From positions 4,141,961-4,205,960 of the forward strand of contig OY986975.1 in the NCBI GenBank assembly GCA_963920575.1: a DNA stretch of 64,000 nucleotides, in the 5' to 3' direction. How positions within the stretch are numbered: position 1 is the stretch's first letter; each line of letters begins with the position of its first letter. The DNA comes from Narthecium ossifragum. Its lineage: Eukaryota > Streptophyta > Magnoliopsida > Dioscoreales > Nartheciaceae. The notes beneath the pieces are model-generated. The model was not told the origin of the DNA. It ran no database searches and saw only the letters and a program-made list of their open reading frames with translations. Positions 1 through 10,752 of this stretch are shown piece after piece. The position numbers and the translations under genes are program-made.

Positions 1-1189
1 AATTAAGAGATACAGATCCATGCAAATTAAGAGTTCCAAAGAATAGCTCACTAAACTTTTTTAAAGAAGGCAAAGAACCTTTGCATGAATCTGCTTAATA
101 TGTGCAAGTTATGAGATTGACAACATGATAACATGAAGGCAAGTAGGATTAGAGTAAGGAATCTTCTAACATCTCTGCATCTTATCTATGGATATCTTAA
201 TTTGCTTAGAATCTGCTTAATCTGTGCATAGGATAACACGAAGGCAAAGAATTTGCTTAAGCATTGCACTGTATAAAGATGAAAACTTACACAGATTCAG
301 AAAGAGCACCAGCTGAGAGAGGAGCACCAGATGGTCGGCCCCCTCTTCGTGCTCCTCTGGATCGCTGCGGCGTCCCCTCCTTTCTCTCCTCCTCCTTTCT
401 CTCTCTTTCCTGGATCACTCTGGCGTCAGAAAGAACCCAAGAAGAATCCTCCTACTTTAAACACTAATACATTCCTTTCAAACTCAATAAATCCGCCGTC
501 TGTAAGACAAATGTGCAGCTGAAGATATAAACTCCTGATACGATCAAAATATCTCTCACTATTATGAACATCAAAACACACACATATCTACTTATTGAGC
601 AAAGACCAATAAACTTTTAAGGCACATATCCTTCTTGACATCTTCTTTAAATAAAAGGTTTGAGAGCTCTTTAACAAAATAAAAACTGATCACCACATTA
701 CACAGAGACCTCAACTCATGCTCTATAGTCTAAAAAAGAAGTATTAGTTTTTACTCTATTTTCATTGTTCTCTAGCACGTTGATTAGCATCTCCTTAGAA
801 AAGGAAACTGCTAGAATTAAAAAGTTTATGCATGCCAAAAGAAAATATACATATCCTATCAGTTTTTGCTTTTAGCTTAAAAAAGAAACGATCTTGGAAG
901 ACTCTAAGAAATCTTATGTCTCAATTTGACAAAGACCTATACAGCTTGAAGAAGATCTTAGAAGAATTTAAAATAGATTGTAAAAATTGATCGTTGAAAG
1001 GAAACCATCAACAATCGACAGTGAACAGTGTTGAAAATTTAAATCTACAACACCAATCAACTGTCAACTAAAAGAACAGCATAATCTTTGATCCCAAGCA
1101 AAGTTTGAACTTTAACTACAGATAGTCTATAAATGAAGCATATTTAAGCCCTTTTTTTATCAACAGTAATGCTCTAAGTGAAGAGAGGG
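1..1189. other. AT-rich sequence without a recognised gene
   Basis: No convincing coding region is visible. The ORFs near 264-522 lie over a pyrimidine-rich stretch and resemble nothing known. A TATA-like stretch on the plus strand (TATAAATGAAGC, about 1129) followed by TTTAAGCC lies just before the gap. This could be a promoter, and pararetroviral intergenic regions look like this, but it points away from the viral reading frames on the other side of the gap, so the assignment is weak. Confidence 0.4.
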
Positions 1190-1389
1190 NNNNNNNNNNN
1201 NNNNNNNNNNNNNNNNNNNNNNNNNNNNNNNNNNNNNNNNNNNNNNNNNNNNNNNNNNNNNNNNNNNNNNNNNNNNNNNNNNNNNNNNNNNNNNNNNNNN
1301 NNNNNNNNNNNNNNNNNNNNNNNNNNNNNNNNNNNNNNNNNNNNNNNNNNNNNNNNNNNNNNNNNNNNNNNNNNNNNNNNNNNNNNNNN
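1190..1389. other. Assembly gap (200 N)
   Basis: A run of exactly 200 N, the usual placeholder for a gap of unknown size. It interrupts the lower-coordinate end of the pararetroviral polyprotein, so the RNase H end of that reading frame cannot be assessed. Confidence 0.99.
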
Positions 1390-2760
1390 TGTCTAAGGAG
1401 AGGGATTCTTCTCTAATCTATTGTAAAGAAAAAAATATCCTTAGTTAGATCTTTATAATAATCTGGCACATAATTTAAAACACCTAAGAAGCGTTGTAAT
1501 TAAGTAGTATCAATGATAACATCTGGAAATTTAGAAGCAAATTCAATACTTTTATTGATAGGAACTATTGTTCCCTTGCCAATAGTGTGGCTAGGGACAG
1601 ATATTACTAACCTATTTTTGATAATCAAATGTCAAAAAATATCTAAATTTTCGACACATTGATCAATTGTATCGGAAAAGATTAATATGTCATCTATATA
1701 CGACAAAATAAAATTTGTATAAGGAATGAATATATCATTCATAATATTTTGGAATTCTATAGGATCATTCTTTAATTCAAAAGACATTACATTCCATTCG
1801 AAATGACCAAATGGAACTGTTAATGCTATTTTATATCGATCATTTTCATCAATTTGTATCTACCAATAGGCAAATTTAAGATCGAATTTTGAACATATTT
1901 TTGCTTTATAGATTCTATTAAGAAAATCCCTTTTATTAGGAATTGGATATTTTATCCATTTAAGCACCTTATTAAGGGGCTTGTAATTAATTACTAGATG
2001 AGGTATTCCTCGTTCTCTTCCGCAGCATGTTTACATAGAATGATGTGTAACTTCATGGGGAGTAAGACTTTCTAATTAATTGTTTCTCTATAAAAGAAGC
2101 AATTTTTTTTACATAAATCAAAATATTTTTGATTGATTCGGTAAGGGCTAGCCCTAGTTGGTATATTTCTTTCATCAAGGGAATCTTCATAGGGTAAATG
2201 TACTATGTGTTTTTTTTGTCCCAAAAAGCATTTGGAACGGTTCCACACACAGTAGATTGAAATTATTTATCAATTTTCTCTATTAAATCTTTAGTAGCAG
2301 GTTTTGTTAATTGTTCAATAATTTGAACATAAGAGATTTCTTCTTTATGGAAATTTATTTGATTTTCCTTTAGGAGAAGAATATCCTTATCCTCATTCAA
2401 TATTTTCATATGAGGTTCAGTAATAAATTGGTGAGTAATTGGTTCTCCTTTATATCTAGCATTTTTGCCAGAGGAATCAACCTTTTCAATTGGTTTATAT
2501 TATGCAGGAAAGGAGTTCCTAATATAATGTGTTGGGAAAGATTTTAGACCAACACAAAAGGAGATAGTATACATGTTTCTTGAATACATAAATAGACATC
2601 AAATAGAATATAATTGACTTCCAATTTATTACCACTAGCACCACTTACAGATTGAGTAGTTTTTTCAAAATATTTAGAAGATACTATTCCTTATCTTATA
2701 CAATTAAGGTCAGCACCACTGTCTATTAGTGCTATTATGCATGGTATAACCAGTTGTTTT
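1390..2760 (-). pseudogene. Pararetroviral protease-reverse transcriptase segment (broken)
   Basis: On the minus strand an aspartic-protease active site (IDSGADLN) reads at about 2726-2706, followed shortly by an in-frame stop. RT motifs follow toward lower coordinates: the conserved FGHFEWNVMSFELKN block around 1830-1760, a degenerate form of the family's usual MPFGLKNAP, and the catalytic YIDDILIFS at about 1704-1680. RNase H would lie beyond the gap. Protease and RT from one polyprotein process the products and copy pregenomic RNA in this family. Several stops and shifts, for example near 2690 and 2040-2200, show that no functional product can be made. Confidence 0.8.
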
Positions 2761-3049
2761 GAAATAACCAAAGTTATTTCTATGTACCACTTTTTAGAAG
2801 TAATTTGTTATAATATTTGTATCAAAAATTTCTTTGAGAATTTGAGGATTGTCCTATTTCGACAATGCCTTTTTGTTTATTTAGAAGTTCTTCTTCTTCT
2901 TCTTTATTTAAACAAGGCTCTTCTATACCTTCATTTGAAGATAATTTATCTTTCTCTTCTATTAGAGAAAGTATATATCTATTTTCTTCTTTTAGAATTT
3001 TAACTTCTGCTTTGAGGTTGTTAATTTCTCTATTTGAAAACTGTTAATG

Positions 3050-3528
3050 GCAAAGTCTCAATAGTTTTTTCTTGTTTTTTTAAGACTTTTGCTAATTTAT
3101 AAGTATCATCTATTTTAGGAATTTCAATTCTTTGATCTCCTTTTAAACATATATCTATCAATTGAGATTTCAACTCAGAAGACATATTTTCTTCTCATAA
3201 TAATTTTGTTAAAAAACATTATCTAGAGATATCATATTAATTGATAATCAATTCATTTCAACTATTGCTTTCCAATAGTTTAAATTATCTCTTTTTCATG
3301 TACAATTATTAATTATGCAATGACAAGTTTCTTCATCTGAGAATTCCGATAAAGAATTATAACTTTCTTCACTTTCCGAGTCAGTATTACTGATCATTAC
3401 TTTATATAATGATTTCCTTAATCCTTCATCTTCGATTTCAGTAATCCTTTTCTTTGTATAACAATGATAAGCATAGTGGCTAATTTTTCCACATTTAAAG
3501 CACTTAGCTTTAGATTTATATATTTTGG
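3050..3528 (-). pseudogene. Pararetroviral coat-protein C-terminus with zinc knuckle (fragment)
   Basis: Minus-strand reading gives a lysine-rich lead-in and then a CX2CX4HX4C knuckle (CFKCGKISHYAYHC) at about 3503-3460, followed by an acidic, serine-rich tail containing SDSESEES-like residues. A basic stretch, a CCHC knuckle and an acidic tail are typical of the nucleic-acid-binding end of caulimovirid coat proteins. The upstream part of the same domain continues beyond the LINE insertion, from 4906 upward. The reading frame is interrupted by that insertion. Confidence 0.72.
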
Positions 3529-3581
3529 ATTTCCTTTTTTTTTTTTGAAGAGTTGAGCCCGAGGGTTAAGAACATAGCAAA

Positions 3582-3788
3582 TTACAACAACCTATCTAAA
3601 ACATCAGATCCATCTTCTTGGATCCAAACAAAGCTCGTCCTCGGACGACGACAAAAACTAGCAATTCCATCCGCTTTTTCATTATAGGAGCGTGGAATAT
3701 AGAGAAATAGGATAGAAGTAAATCGTAGGGCATCAAGCCAGACTTCCTTAGCTAGCCCTTCCAATTCTATTGGCCATAGCGTGAACAA
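3582..3788 (-). pseudogene. LINE RNase H-like C-terminal fragment
   Basis: A 68-residue minus-strand frame contains FLYIPRSYNEKADGIASF, the characteristic last motif of the plant LINE RNase H domain (usually PR.N..AD.LA). The frame ends about 40 bases before the poly(A)-like tract, consistent with a LINE 3' UTR. Earlier catalytic residues of the domain are not present in this frame. It is part of the inserted LINE, not a host gene. Confidence 0.7.
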
Positions 3789-4145
3789 TTTAAGATCTGG
3801 ATCACATCCAAGGAAACAGATTCTGCAACAATTCTGATAAATCCCCTAGCAGTCGCTTCTTTCTTCTTGAAGCACACCTCCACATCCTATTGGAGCACCA
3901 ATCGCCCATGTCATGGAACCGTCCTCCTCAAAGCCCACCGCGCCAAATGCCACAACACCAGAATTTGGATCAACTGAGGCGCCATATCGCACCACCTGCA
4001 CTCCTCTCCTCCGTTCAACCAAGTTCTCCGTCTACATCATAATTTTACCATCCTCCCTTACTAACCTTCTAATCTTGCAAGCCACGGCCCAAGGAGACTC
4101 CCCCTGATGATCAAAGATCCAAGCATTACGATCTTCCCATATAAT

Positions 4146-4403
4146 CTACATCCCTACCGCCAAAAAAGACCTCTCCTTCCTTGCCCTCTCCCCTCCCACT
4201 GAGCTCACCAAGAAATCCAAGAGTATATCAGGATCCCAGGTTGGCATGAGTATACCTTCCTTTGCACCTATGATGTAAAATACATGCCTAAAGAAATAAC
4301 AGCCGAGCACAGCATGTAGAATTGTCTCTGGCTCTCGTCCACATCTCGGACAATCACGATCGGATGACATGGAAATTCTCCAAAGAGAATCCCGCACCGC
4401 CAA
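4146..4403 (-). pseudogene. LINE reverse-transcriptase zinc-binding domain (zf-RVT) fragment
   Basis: An 85-residue minus-strand frame has the order LAVRDSLWRI-type lead-in, CPRCGREPET, LHAVLGC, then a tryptophan-containing tail. This spacing of C-x2-C, H and C is what plant LINE ORF2 proteins show between the RT and RNase H domains. The overlapping frame at 4268-4450 continues the upstream residues, so at least one frameshift separates the pieces. Confidence 0.68.
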
Positions 4404-4460
4404 CTTTCCCCTGTGAACTCTCCAAATAAAACATTTGACTCTTGGACCAATCTTTAGTCG

Positions 4461-4924
4461 CTAAGTATCGATCCAACAATCTTGAGTTTCCAGAGACAAA
4501 GCACCAATTTTTCTTGCAGTAACATCAAGTATGCTGACGACGATGTAATCTTCCCCAAGCTATTACATCGCCAGCGAGCCTCATCTCTTTCCCCAACATC
4601 CGTTACCAAGATCTGTGAAGCCAGGGAAGATTATATTTCCTTTGAGTATTACTCTTTTGAGGATTATATTTCCTCTTTCTTTTCTTATAGAACTAAGTAT
4701 CGATCCAGCAATCTTGAGTTTTCAGAGACAAAGCACCAATTTTTCTTGCAGTAACATCAAGTATGCTGACGACGATGTAATCTTCCCCAAGCTATTACAT
4801 CGCCAGCGAGCCTCATCTCTTTCCCCAACATCCGTTACCAAGATCTGTGAAGCCAGGGAAGATTATATTTCCTTTAAGTATTACTCTTTTGAGGATTATA
4901 TTTCCTCTTTCTTTTCTTATAGAA
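4461..4924. repeat. 232-bp tandem duplication, two copies
   Basis: Copy one spans 4461-4692 and copy two 4693-4924, with only a few differences (for example CAACAATC versus CAGCAATC). Each copy ends with the same roughly 20-bp stretch that, in the second copy, leads into the pararetroviral coat-protein sequence. The unit therefore spans the LINE 5' junction plus viral flank, implying that the duplication arose after the LINE inserted. Confidence 0.92.
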
Positions 4925-5760
4925 AGGTTTTTCCCTTTCTTTTATTGTTTTAGGAGTTTTTTGCTTCATTGGCTCATGAAGAGTAAATTGATGGCAAAAT
5001 TCTCCTAATTGTTTTCTTTTTGTGAGTTTATGACACTTTAATTAGCTTTCAAGTTTTATGTCATTACATAAGCTTAGTCCTCCATGTATGCAAGCATTTA
5101 TTAATGCTCCATACGTGTAAAAGGCACAAGGAATGAGACCACTATTTTGTTCTCTCATATAATTGCTAACTCTTTCAGCAAAGAGATTAGGCAGTCCATT
5201 CATAAATTTGGACTTCCAGTGAGTGTTATTAGCATTATTAAGTTACATTACTCGATTAATAAAGGTATCTTGATACCAATGAATGTGGGTAAGAGATGGA
5301 CATATGAGATTTTACAATAATATCCTTATTCTCTCCCCTGATCGATAATGCTACCCGTAAAATATTCAACAATTACAACAATAAGGGTAAAAACAGCATT
5401 TTCATGCTATTGATTATTTTCATGTTTGATAGTAGAAAGAATTCTACTCGCTATTCAGGTGTAAGATAATTATCCAATCATCCATTCAAATTGCTAGTAA
5501 AACCACAAGTAAGAAAGAATGCTATGTTTTTATCAGAAATACCATTATTTTTGTATATAATTGCATACATCATCATTCGATGTGTCATATTATAAATTTG
5601 ATGATCAGTTAAACCATCTATGTTCCATTCATAGATGTTTCTTCCAGAAAAATCTTGTTGAAGAAAAGTATCATTTTTTTCAAACAATACATCCAATATT
5701 TTTATGACGTTTATCATAAAAATTTTCAATATTTTTAGGATGATTTTCAATTTTATTACT
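4925..5760 (-). pseudogene. Pararetroviral coat-protein core (broken)
   Basis: On the minus strand, 5750-5478 reads as an open frame containing IYEWNIDGLTDHQIYN and a GFTSNLNG ending, followed immediately by WLDNYL. This resembles the caulimovirid capsid motif GFTGxLKGWWDN. Further on, at about 5200-5090, a second block reads LFAERVSNYMREQN, also typical of the capsid core. Between them stops and a frame change occur (for example the stop shortly after WLDNYLTPE). A region before the zinc knuckle is expected here in the family. The product would have been the virion protein; this copy is not functional. Confidence 0.72.
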
Positions 5761-6096
5761 ATTTTGAAACTATTTTTTAGTTTCTATTATTTCATTTAAA
5801 GAGTCAATATCAGTTTTATTACCCGATAATTCTTAGGAGGATTGTTGATATTCTTCAGAATGTATTTAGGAAAATTCTCCTTCTAAAACTTGAATCTTAG
5901 TATTATTAAATTATTTACTAAAAGATTCGATAAATTCATCGGTCAATTCTTTTTTTAATTTGAATCCAGATATCATTGAAGTAGGTTTAATAAAAACCTT
6001 ATTTGTAAACTGTTTAAAAGATTTTTCCTTAGCTATGTGAAAATTAGGAATATCTTTCTCTAATTTATTTACAAGTTTATCAACAGTTTGGTCTAT

Positions 6097-6558
6097 TCAA
6101 GTTAACTGTTGTCCAACAACTAGTAAATAGACATTATAGTAATTATTTTGTTTAAAGAGTTTATTAAGCTTTTTAAGCGTCTCATTTTGAGACTCAACTG
6201 GTTTTATAAAAGTAGTTGCTTCTATATTAGAAGTATAGACTTCTTCTAAGTTTAGAGGCTCTATAGGCGGATATAAAGATCTTTTTTGGATTCTACTGCT
6301 AGTTTTCCAAAATTTAGAATATTCTTCTAGCACATAAATTCTTTGCTCTTGTTCTTGAATATAATAATTCAAGAAGCAAGGCACAAAATATTGAATTTGA
6401 TTTTTTGATTCAAGAACTTGGAAATATAACCTTTTATACCCTTGTTGTTTTTCAGGGAAATTTGAGAAAAACCAATATCTAAATTGTTCATTATAAAGCT
6501 TTTGGAATTCCTTATTAAGGTATTGCCTTACATTACTTCCTGAACTAAAATCCATCAC
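6097..6558 (-). pseudogene. Pararetroviral polyprotein segment upstream of the coat protein
   Basis: A 153-residue open frame starts MMDFSSGSNVRQYLNKEF and is rich in Y, F, Q and N. It lies directly upstream of the capsid core in the same orientation and ends at a stop before it, so it is part of the same decayed polyprotein. No named domain could be assigned. The position between the preceding segment and the capsid suggests a linker or virion-associated region, but this is inference. Confidence 0.5.
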
Positions 6559-6962
6559 AGATCAACACTCATTTCAGAGTCTGTATTAGACTCCCTTTCA
6601 TATATTCCATGGGGAATTTGAGACTCGGATATTCTAATTGCTTTAATAGGAGTTCCAGTTGATGAAATAAATTTTCTTGATAGAGTTGTAATATCTACAA
6701 ACTTTATAATCCTATTAGAATTAGAAGTTATAGTAACTTCTTCATCATCTGTTTGAGATATTTGATTTATTTCTTGATTGACAATTGGCTTAAATAGAAC
6801 TGCATTCTGTATAATCGAATTTTCAGGAAAATTAACTTTATCCCATCTAATTTGCTTATTAGTTGTAATTCTGGTAGATAATAAATTTGTCTATATTAGC
6901 ACCGTTTTTCTCGGGGGAGTAAATTGCTTAACCTTAGGAACTAAGATGCTAAGAACCTTATA
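6559..6962 (-). pseudogene. Pararetroviral N-terminal polyprotein remnant
   Basis: Minus-strand translation shows a readable but interrupted frame with an IRWDKVNFPENS-like stretch and an acidic TDDEEVTITS segment, ending close to the next start at 6558. Similar wording is found upstream of the capsid in endogenous florendovirus-like copies as far as I recall. A complete 30K-type movement-protein domain is not visible; it may have been lost where viral similarity ends near 6962. Confidence 0.42.
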
Positions 6963-7469
6963 ATGAATTCGATATACGACCACAATCGTCTCTAATTGTA
7001 GAAGTAATTCATATTTTATGAGTCTTAATATGATACGATGCACCTTCTAGGGCTTTCGTACCTGGTCTCTTGCATGGTCTCAGCTCCTCCTTAGCCAAAT
7101 CTATGGCTAGGTCGAGAGATACCTTTAAGGTTTTAGGAGAAGCACCCTAGGAATTCGACGAGAAAGGCTCAAACCGGAGGAGAGAGACGGATGAGGAAGA
7201 GGATTACCTCGCAGCTTCCTCTATGGTTGGCTGACTACCCTTGGGGGATTCAAGCCTTGGAGAACGTGGCAGCGGTGATGAGGTGGTAGAGGGTAGCACG
7301 GCAACCAAGGGGGACGCCGGAGACTTGGGGTTGGACGGCGGAGGCATGGATGGCAGCGGAGGAGGGAAGCTTGACGGCAGACGGAGGATGGCAGCGGACG
7401 GCGGATACCGGTGGTGGAGAAGGGATCCGACGGTAGGGAAGGGAAGTGAAGGTAGCTGGTGGAGTTGGT
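6963..7469. other. GC-rich retroelement-like filler
   Basis: The composition changes abruptly from the AT-rich viral DNA to GC-rich sequence with many GGCGGA/GGTGGA triplets (7240-7470). The 78-codon plus-strand frame here is glycine-rich only because of this triplet bias. It probably belongs to the LTR or adjoining region of the gypsy remnant that follows, but no boundary or TSD could be identified. Confidence 0.35.
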
Positions 7470-7995
7470 GGAATTAGGATTACAACTACTCCTATGATTA
7501 TTCTACTAATAACTCTACTTTATTCATCATAATTCGTCCATAACCTAATACAAACTATAGAGGTCCTTTTATAGAGGCCTTGACAGAGTTCTAATCCAAC
7601 TAGAGAACTACCTTGCTTTAATAAGACTCAATTATAACTCAAACATCCTAAAAACTAGGACTCATAATAGGAACTAATAAAGCAAAGTATAAACTGAACT
7701 CATACTAGGAAACTGACTCAATCAAGATAATTATTAACTAGGAAATCAACTAAGTAAGCAAATCAGCTAGGGAATAGGAATCCCTAAGGCCGGGTTGGCT
7801 CAACCTGCTCCATAGGGACCTGGTTACAGCCAGCTCCTTGGTGTTGGGCCAGCCCAAGCAAGGACGTGTATCCCTTCTTGGAATAGCTCGGTTCGACCTC
7901 GTATCATCCCTCCTCCCTTCGAAATTGGCCTTGTCTTCAAGGCCTAAATGTGATGAGGAAAGAGGGCTCTTCTCTTCTCGAACCTGAGTGACGTG
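7470..7995 (-). mobile_element. Ty3/gypsy remnant: polyprotein tail plus LTR-like promoter
   Basis: On the minus strand, about 7960-7900 reads HLGLEDKANFEGRRDDTR, which resembles the extreme C-terminus of plant Ty3/gypsy polyproteins (LEDK.NF.GG..D), and it is followed toward lower coordinates by LTR-like sequence. This includes a TATA box (CTATAAAAGG, minus strand, 7575-7566) and an AATAAAG-type signal near 7530. The rest of pol is not present immediately upstream. The second LTR and a TSD were not found, so this is a truncated copy. Confidence 0.5.
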
Positions 7996-9138
7996 GCTAG
8001 ATCACAACTGTTGCTCTGACCTCGACGGTGAGAACCCTGGTCGCACCCATGGTGGATCAGGTGGTAATCGGATCGGCGAATCAAGGAGCCATGCTGCCGT
8101 TCTAGAAAGAGGGAACTAAAGCTCAGGCATATCCGGCGGTCGCTAGAACTCGAGGAAGTAAAGGACGGCTGTAGATTAGCGGTGTTGCGTCCTTAGTAGC
8201 TGGCTTCCTGGGTCGAAGACTAGGTCAACCCGAATCAAATCCTCCCAAAGTGGAAGTAGACCCAATATGGCAGCTGGATACGGTCGAGACCAGTTGAGCT
8301 TGGGGATCTCTCTGCTTTGCTCGAAAGGGGTGATCCGGCCTCGGGCTACAGCATCAGTCCTTACGGTCAGAGTTGACAAAGTCATTCTGAAACTTTGAGT
8401 GGTTGATGGTTGCTGGGTGATGCTCATGGATCTGATCAGCTGGAAGATGGCATCCGAATAAAGAGGGTAGCTCCTAGGATAGGTCAGTTTGGTTGTGGGA
8501 TGCCCGATCAACTGAAGATGCGTAGGGAACATCTGGATCGGATCTGGTTGAAGTCTGAAATCAAGCTTGATCAAGTCAGATTGGCTGAGCTTGATTGGAC
8601 TTGGCGGGCTAAGATCACATCGGACTAGATTGAATCTGACTGAACCCACTTGAGTCTGAGTTAGCCCGAACTGGTCTGAATCTAGGCTTGATTGGATTTG
8701 GTTGGTGTAGCCAAATCTGGTGGAGCCTGGATTGAATCTATCCAAGTCTTGCAAGTTGGAGTCTGACTCGATCAAGTGTGGAAGATTGAGTCGGAGTATG
8801 ATCAGGTTCAAACGGTGGTGATTTGATCTGATCTGATATGATGGTTGAGATCTGTCCAGTGCTTGACGAAGCTTGGGAATGAAAAGAGATCTGACAGCTG
8901 AAAGTAGCCGGAACTCAATCACTTGTGAGGGAAGCTCGTCGGAGTTCAAATCCCCTAGAGAAGAGGTAGTGAGATGATGGGGGCTCGATCCAATGGAGTG
9001 AATCCAGATGGGTGTCTGTTCCGGTGGCGGATCTGGAGGGGGTCCGCGTCGGCCAAGAGTGAGGAGATGGAACCGATGGTGATCCACTGGTTGGGGTTTG
9101 GAGCCATGCTTGGTAATGCCGGGGAAGAGGTCAGGAGG

Positions 9139-10733
9139 TGATATCGCTCAAATGTGTCTCGCACAGCGGTCGTGGTGCAGCATAACATAAGAGAGGTCGA
9201 ACCCACAGAGAGACAAGCAGAAAGGATCCAGAAACACAGATAACAATGTATCGAAAACAATCAAGAACGTAAAAGTTAAGGAAGTAGATCGAAGATGTAA
9301 TGATAAAATAAAGTTAACGAAATCAAGATTTGGTTGAGGCTAGGCTTTAGGAATCACTTCACTCGGATTTAGGTTCTTCTCTTCTCAGTGGCTCATATAA
9401 TACTCAGTTAATGGATTCATATCCCAATCACATTAACTGGAAGATATGGAACTACAAACCTAATAAAATATATAAATGTCTCTTCCTACGACGGATTCTT
9501 CCTTTTATAACTCTAACTTCATCCTACCAAAACCTAAGAATATACGATACCGGCTGTCACTACATGCAACGTATAGCAAAAGTTCATCGGGACAAAGCCC
9601 TAACTCTATATAACCAGATCTCTAAGAATACACAATACCAACTCTAACAATCGGCAATGCATAGCAAAGATTTCATGATATAAAATAGGTAAACAATGGA
9701 TAAAACTATGGGATTATAAGATCATGAAAGAAGCATGACTGGATTCATAATATTAATCATCCACATAGGAATCTATAATTTGAAAACAATCTTTGAAGAT
9801 TCAATACATAGAAAAAAGTTTAACAATAAAGATTAAAACTATGAACCATGATGAAGAAGAAATCCTAATCCTCGCTAGCTCATCCATCCGCCATGCCCGC
9901 GGATTACTCGGCCATGGATGGAGATGTCTTCATCTTCTACCTTCAGAAAAGGTCAGAAAAAGTCCTCCTAAAATGTCCAAGAAGCCTCCTTATATATGGG
10001 TATGAAACCCTAGCTTTTATTTCAGCCTTTGAATGAAATATTGTAACTCGTATTCATGTCCGCCCGACAAAGGATCGATCCTCTCAAGGGAAAGGATCGA
10101 TCTTCTTCTTCTCTATTTCTCCGTAGCCTGGGTCGCCCCGCGTAGGATCGATTTTCTTGAAGAGTAAGATCGATATTCTTATAATTGGTTCTCTGTCAAC
10201 TCTCCGTAGCATAAAATGATCGATCATTGAAAGGGCAATGATCGATCCTTTGAAAGTATGCACTCTGTCAGGATTAAATGCACTTAGAAGGTCGATCATT
10301 GGAAGGGCAATGATCGATCCTTTGAAAGTATGCGCTCTGTCAGGATTAAATGCACTTAGAAGATCGATCTCTTCCTTGGGTGAAGATCGATCCTTTGAGC
10401 ATCAAATCAATCTTCTTCTTCCGTAACTGCTTTGTTTGCACCTCTCGTAATCAAAATAGCATATCTTCCTCTAGGAAACTCCAAATCACGAACCGTAAAA
10501 ACTTCCGGAAACTAGACTTTCAGAGCTTTCAAACCATATATAGCACATCATCTAGTTCATTTCGAGAAGGTACAATTTTGGCGTTAAAGACTCATCTTCG
10601 CTTCAATTTCCTGTATAATATAAATAACTTTGTGAAGCAACATATACGGATGAAATCATCTATATTAATCATGAAAACTCAACAAATAAGCTGCTCTTAG
10701 TCATGTTCAGAGTGCACTTTCATGCACTCATCA
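9139..10733 (+). mobile_element. Solo LTR, family B copy 1 (TSD GGAGG)
   Basis: The element begins TGATATCGCTC and ends CACTCATCA (TGAT...ATCA termini) and is 1595 bp long. The pentamer GGAGG flanks both sides (9134-9138 and 10734-10738), a perfect 5-bp target-site duplication. A second copy of the same family lies at 47923-49538. No internal region is present, so it is a solo LTR left by unequal recombination. It interrupts the proline-rich frame. A GATCGATC-rich island lies at 10073-10392. Confidence 0.95.
10073..10392. repeat. GATCGATC palindrome island in the family B solo LTR
   Basis: Eight perfect GATCGATC octamers occur in 320 bp (starting at 10073, 10094, 10218, 10240, 10312, 10362, 10385 and one more partial near 10290). 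Several are extended palindromes such as AAAGGATCGATCCTTT or AATGATCGATCATT. Part of the island is a 72-bp tandem duplication (about 10218-10361). In the other copy of this LTR family the same place holds different palindrome arms. Confidence 0.85.
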
Positions 10734-10752
10734 GGAGGTTTAGGGGATGGCC

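Larger units (their letters stand above)
3535..4899 (-). mobile_element. 5'-truncated LINE (L1-type) inserted in the pararetrovirus
   Basis: On the minus strand this segment carries the C-terminal part of a plant LINE ORF2: a reverse-transcriptase zinc-binding domain (DCPRCGREPETILHAVLGC, about 4350-4290) and then an RNase H-like end (YIPRSYNEKADGIASF, about 3700-3650). It finishes in a 12-base T run on the plus strand (3535-3546), which is a poly(A) tail for the element. The hexamer ATTTCC lies at both edges (3529-3534 and 4900-4905) and could be the target-site duplication. The endonuclease and RT core are absent, as is usual for 5'-truncated LINEs. Stops show that it is dead. The insertion point lies within the coat-protein region, just before the zinc knuckle. 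Confidence 0.72.
1390..6962 (-). mobile_element. Endogenous pararetrovirus (Caulimoviridae), decayed
   Basis: Read on the minus strand, hallmark segments occur in caulimovirid order: an N-terminal acidic region, a coat-protein core, a CCHC zinc knuckle, an aspartic protease with DSGADLN, and a reverse transcriptase with YIDDILIFS. No integrase and no LTRs are seen, which fits an integrated plant DNA pararetrovirus rather than a gypsy element. Stop codons and frameshifts are scattered throughout, and a LINE is inserted in the middle, so this is an old non-functional genomic copy. The coat-protein and RT wording resembles the florendovirus/petuvirus group known from many plant genomes, but genus assignment from memory is tentative. 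It is AT-rich compared with the GC-rich LTRs downstream. It is broken at one end by the gap, and its other end near 6962 is defined only by where viral similarity stops. Confidence 0.82.

Noticed and set aside
1120..1180. Pararetroviral promoter
   Set aside because: TATA-like sequence is on the strand opposite to the viral frames and an assembly gap intervenes; evidence is too thin.
7241..7477. Glycine-rich ORF
   Set aside because: Caused by GGC/GGT triplet bias; no homologous domain seen.
10073..10392. CRISPR-like array (repeated palindromes with spacers)
   Set aside because: Spacing is irregular, repeats are 8-16 bp, and the location is inside a plant LTR; no cas genes.
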